A stretch of 64,000 bases of DNA from Chlorophyllum brunneum (taxonomy: Eukaryota; Basidiomycota; Agaricomycetes; Agaricales; Agaricaceae), in assembly GCA_963576785.1 (NCBI GenBank), contig OY756144.1:2728001-2792000 (forward strand), read 5' to 3'. Position 1 is the stretch's first letter, and each line of letters starts with the position of its first letter. A program made the translations under genes and the position numbers. Positions 60,243 through 64,000 of this stretch are shown in pieces. The notes under the pieces are model-generated. The model saw only the letters and a list, made by a program, of their open reading frames with translations, was not told where the DNA came from and did not search any database.

Positions 60243-62029
60243 TTGGATGTTATGTTTATTTTATATTTTGCATAATCCCTGTCGTCATAACTGTACTTTC
60301 GGCTAATCATATAATATAATTCTTCAAAGATCCAAGATTTGGCCCTCGCTCGTGGCGATATAAGGGAAATGACCAATGGACCTACGACGTACTCAAAGCA
60401 GAGGGAGGGTGCAAGGGGAAACGGGGGGATGAACCTATGTCCATGCTGCTAGACTCACTTGAGAATCAGCGTTGCTTCCTGCGTTTGCGACTACCCCGCT
60501 CATTTTGTAAGGGAAATATCTGAAATACGTCAAAAAATATATGCCGTATTTAACGTGACTACACTTGCACCGGCCTGTTCTGGCGTCGAATAATTTTATT
60601 CACATAGCCGTGGCCGAGGATCAGTGTACCGGAAGACATGGACCTTTCCCGAATTGCGCCCGCGATACAGGGAACCCGTAGTCTTTGCCAAGTTCAAACT
60701 TACTGTTGTACGTGGGCCAGAACCTTGTATGTTAACGGAACAGGGGTCGTTTCATTGATGTGACATTGGAGCCATGGCCCGTAGCTTATTTCCGCGAACC
60801 GATGTATTGTTGTGGCTTACACGAGTAAACAGCCGAGGTAAAATATTCGAAACATCGTGCTAGAAGATCTCACCCATGAGTTTTTCTGAATTCGTACTAT
60901 AAATGATCATTCTTAAAAAAAGTCATGATTTGGCGCGAACAATCCAGATTGCTGACTCGTCAGAAGGTGTGGCCGGACTTGTTGTTAACCCCATCCCCTG
61001 CCCCTCGAAAACGGAACATGCTCCTATACCTCAATGCTACCTAACTTTAATGTATAGACATGACCCTCGACGTTGTCAATCGGCCATCTTCCGCCTGGAG
61101 CCCGCAGGCAAAGGCTACCTTGCGACTTCCCATTAAAATTGAATGTTGAACGTTGGACAACTGACTGTAGTCCGGTAAACCTTGGTGTCCGACTCCTCAT
61201 CTGAAGTGCAGTCGTCCTTCGAGCACCGGTACGGGTTGCGTTATGATGACGAAGCCACCGGGATCCAAGACCTATGAATATCAGCGCAGGCTCCACATTT
61301 TCGTGGTTCTCGTATCCAATTGCATATATAATTGCATCTGTTGAGGGAAGATAGACAAAAACACTCGCCGCTTTGCCAATAAATCTAGATTCACCCCAGC
61401 AGACAGGGACGGATCAGATAAAGAATGTAAACTATGACGTGAAGGAAGATCCAGGTTGTGATCAGCATGGAGACGCCCGTTGGCTATCAATCAATTGCAA
61501 TTCTTATTCCGTGTGTGTGGCGATGGTATAATTATCAAGACACAACTACACGAAGGACAGAGGAAGGCAATTGGCAGCTGAAAGAGCAGCCAATACCTGG
61601 TGTATGAGGCCGAAGGCGCACAGGGCGGGTCTCGCACTTGCGCCTGCCCTTCACCTTGTGGTCGCTCTTTATATTCAGTGGGTGATAGTGGGTGGGAAGA
61701 AAAGGGAGAGCTCGACGAATATCGAGCGAAGCCAATAAAATTCGAGTATGGCAATAGGTACATAAGAAGAGAGGAGCCACCTGGGCACACAGTAAACCAT
61801 GGCAGACCGCGCAAGTATTCCACTGAGACTATCAGTCATTCGGAAAGAGATCACCTCTCACAAGCAGTATATCATTCCTCCACTGGAGGAAGCAAAAAGC
61901 CGGCGTACCAACACAGACCCTGGTAGGATGCACCGAGTTCGGAGCGAACACACACTGATGCATGATAATAATAATTTCTACCATGCCGAACACGACTTCT
62001 ATAGGATACAATCCATTTCACGCTGAGAA
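60243..62029. other. 1.8-kb interval without a recognisable gene
   Basis: Open frames on both strands are short and resemble no family I know. None of them can be extended by convincing introns. An AT-rich 3' flank follows the DUF7918-like gene (60,243-60,330). A reverse-strand TATAAAG at about 61,669-61,675 has no clear gene downstream. A non-coding RNA or fast-evolving small protein gene cannot be excluded. Confidence 0.5.
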
Positions 62030-62795
62030 TCACGCAGACTCAGGCGCGACCCTCATGAAGGTTCCTGCAATTGGATCTCCCAACCCGACCTCGTCAGCAA
62101 AAACACTGATGTTGAACAGTGTAATAGGTGTAGCGGGAGTAACAAACGTCTGCTCGTTGAATCCAGCAGGCTGTTTAAACAACAAGAATATGTACCTATC
62201 CCATATCAACTTACTTGTCGTAGAATGAAGATACGAAGACGAACCTATGCGCATCGGATCCAGCGGGAGGTGTAGGCTGTAAGAACTCACTAATGGCCGG
62301 TGTCGAATTACTCAAGAGACCCGTGGATCCACGAGGGAAAAAGTTGCCTCCGAGGAAGTGGCGGATCTGAGCCTCCGTCGGCATCTGAGGCGTCGGTGCA
62401 TCTGGGTCGACTGTAGCAACGACGAAGGGGCCGCGATCTGATGTACCGACAACTCGGAAAGAAGGTGGACCAGCGGTCTCTGGCGAAAGAGAGTAAATCA
62501 AATTGGATCTCGTAAAATAGAGGAGCAGTACCGTTGCGAGGAACCTGGACGCCTGCATGTAGCGTGATAGGACGGCCATCTGCCTCCGGGAATGTTACTT
62601 CAAGGAGGGCAGTTGGATTGAAATTGATTGCGAGGTCGTTGGGTATCTGTATGAGAGTTGAGTTCATACAAGAGGAATTGAGATGAAGGAGCTTACATCG
62701 GCATTGTCAAACGCTTGCTTCACAGTTCTAGTGTTAGTATCCTGGGCACTAACGGCAAGAGCAAGAAGAGACAGAAAGCCGAGTGAAAGACGCAT
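62030..62795 (-). CDS. Secreted PEBP-like protein 1 (phosphatidylethanolamine-binding family), 4 exons
   Basis: The exons are 62,795-62,697, 62,646-62,532, 62,479-62,245 and 62,195-62,030 (204 aa). A signal peptide (MRLSLGFLSLLALAVSA) precedes the PEBP fold. The ligand-site motif VATVDPDAPTP is clear, and the later block HRYIFLLFKQPAGF matches the HRY(x)FLL signature of PEBP proteins such as yeast Tfs1. Secreted members in fungi have been described as protease-inhibitor-like or of unknown role. The introns are 46-53 bp. A TATA-like TATTTATC lies about 40-50 bp upstream on the reverse strand (near 62,840). The adjacent gene is a close paralogue. Confidence 0.9.
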
Positions 62796-63401
62796 TGTGT
62801 TTCCTGTTTGTGTGACCTAGCTTGGGAGTCCCGCGAGGGATAAATACCTTTGGTACTGCTCACAGGTGTGAAATCGAAGCGGTTAAAGGATTAGGTTCCG
62901 AAGAAACTAACATGGTGTGATAGGTGGACAGGTGTGTGGAGAATTCCCAATCGCTCCACAACTATGTTACTTTCATGTTAGTGTCGTTTCCCCCGTAGAT
63001 GTCATTGTGAGAGAGCGAAGGGTGGGGTGGGTCTTGTAGCACTACGACCAACGTTGTGGGCACTTCAAGTACGCTTAATTTTCTCCGGGGAATTGATCCG
63101 AGTGATTCAGCGCCCCTGACGTCTCTCGCGTGCCACCAGTTTTCCAGTACTCACCCCTTGTGACTTAACTCCACATCAATAACTTAATTTCCAGTCGTGA
63201 TATACGTGCAGGATCCAGAGAGGCTGACTTTTTGTAAATCAAATGACGCTCCTCTCAAAGTGTCCCATGGCGGGGAGTGAAACCTCCAAGAATACTTCCG
63301 GTCATTTATTCACCAACCTCATAATACTATCAACCAAGCTATCTTCCAGTCCAACTACTTGCAGAAGTCTACGAGCAAGTCTCGTATCAGGATCGAGACA
63401 T
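62796..63401. promoter_or_regulatory. Interval between the two PEBP-like genes
   Basis: The 606 bp contain the promoter of PEBP-like gene 1 on the left and the 3' flank of gene 2 on the right. No other gene is visible; the forward open frame 63,243-63,587 is the antisense of the PEBP exon and its flank. Confidence 0.6.
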
Positions 63402-64000
63402 TCACGCAGTTTGGTTAGGCGCAACGTGCATGAATGTTCCAGCAATCGGATCTCCCAATCCAACTTCCTGAGCGAAAGTACTAACGTTAAAGTTCAGAAT
63501 CGGTGTAGTAGGCGTAATGAGCGTCTGATCCTTGAACCCAGCCGACTGCCTGAACAACAGGAAAATATACCTAGTAGTATCCAATAAAAATCATCCCATC
63601 CAATCTTTTCAGAAATGAAGACAATCAGACAAACCTATGGGTTCCGCCAGGCGGTGCCGGTTGTATAAACTCGCTAAGAGCTGGTGTCGAGTTACTCAAC
63701 GCGCCCGTGTGGGGATTAACGAAAAAGTTGCCTCCGACAAAGTGTCGAATCTGGGCCCACGACGTGTTCTGAGGTGTTGGTGCGTCTGGATCGACTGCAG
63801 TCACGACGAACGGACCAAGATGTGATGTACCAGAGACCCCAAATATGGGTGGTCCGGCAGTCCCTGATGAAGGAATTCAATGAGGCGAAAAGGGATTCAA
63901 AGCAGTGAAAAACCCGCACAGTCAAGAGGAAGTTGTTCGCCTGCATGGACTTTGATGGGGCGACTGTGCTCCTGGGGGAAGATCAACTCGAGGAGAGCAG
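63402..64000 (-). CDS. Secreted PEBP-like protein 2, partial (5' end beyond the window)
   Basis: Visible exons are 64,000-63,920 (partial), 63,863-63,635 and 63,570-63,402. The protein reads LLELIFPQEHSRPIKVHAGE, then GPFVVTAVDPDAPTPQN, HFVGGNFFVNPHTGALSNST and HRYIFLLFRQSAGF, ending MHVAPNQTA. It keeps the DPDAP ligand motif and the HRYIFLL block. Exon borders fall at the same places as in gene 1, so the two are tandem duplicates. The signal peptide lies outside the window. Confidence 0.9.

Noticed and set aside
60900..61830. Small open frames on both strands (for example 60,903-61,136 and 61,491-61,823)
   Set aside because: No recognisable domain, no consistent splice sites, and overlapping frames on both strands; best treated as non-coding for now.

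Overview
The window looks like nuclear DNA of a basidiomycete fungus, most likely an Agaricomycete. The genes carry many short introns (about 50-65 bp), and several families are typical of mushroom genomes: a DUF6533-type membrane protein, a DUF7918-type protein, a BTB/POZ protein and small secreted PEBP-like proteins. All exon models were built by eye from splice sites and reading-frame continuity; no database search was run.

Positions 1 to about 39,585 are a retrotransposon island with no recognisable host gene. It is built from decayed non-LTR (LINE) elements of the kind with ORF1 CCHC zinc knuckles, then an ORF2 with endonuclease, reverse transcriptase, RNase H and a C-terminal Cys/His knuckle (Tad-like layout). 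I separate family A (3' end of about 260 nt closing with a CACCTTAAACATG box), family B (3' end ending in ATAATAAATCAG plus poly-A) and one complete copy of a third family C (27,188-33,277). Target-site duplications let much of the nesting be read directly. Examples are C inside a reverse-strand B element, a forward B element inside the same host, an A element in that host with a perfect 13-bp duplication, and a solo LTR with 5-bp duplication in a B 3' end.

The most unusual system is a set of composite elements (here called S). Each starts with a tRNA-Leu-like head carrying Pol III A and B boxes and an intact anticodon stem-loop. A body of about 0.8 kb follows, fused to the RNase H part and/or 3' end of LINE A. 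Three copies (3,522-5,830; 7,137-8,558 reverse; 15,132-17,443 reverse) have poly-A tails, and two have clear target-site duplications, so they moved as units. A relative with a different head (S4) hosts one of them. Two copies, in opposite orientation, share a nearly identical 2-kb block inside more diverged flanks, which suggests gene conversion.

From about 41.2 kb to the end the sequence is gene-dense: an Msb2-like signalling mucin (-), ribosomal protein uL23/L25 (-), a DUF6533-like membrane protein (+) with micro-exons, cohesin subunit SMC3 (-), a BTB protein with two compensating frameshifts (+), two tandem DHA1-type MFS transporters (-) with matching exon sizes, a DUF7918-like nuclear-type protein (+), and two tandem secreted PEBP-like proteins (-), the second cut by the window edge. 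A second solo LTR (40,030-40,331) lies at the border between island and genes.
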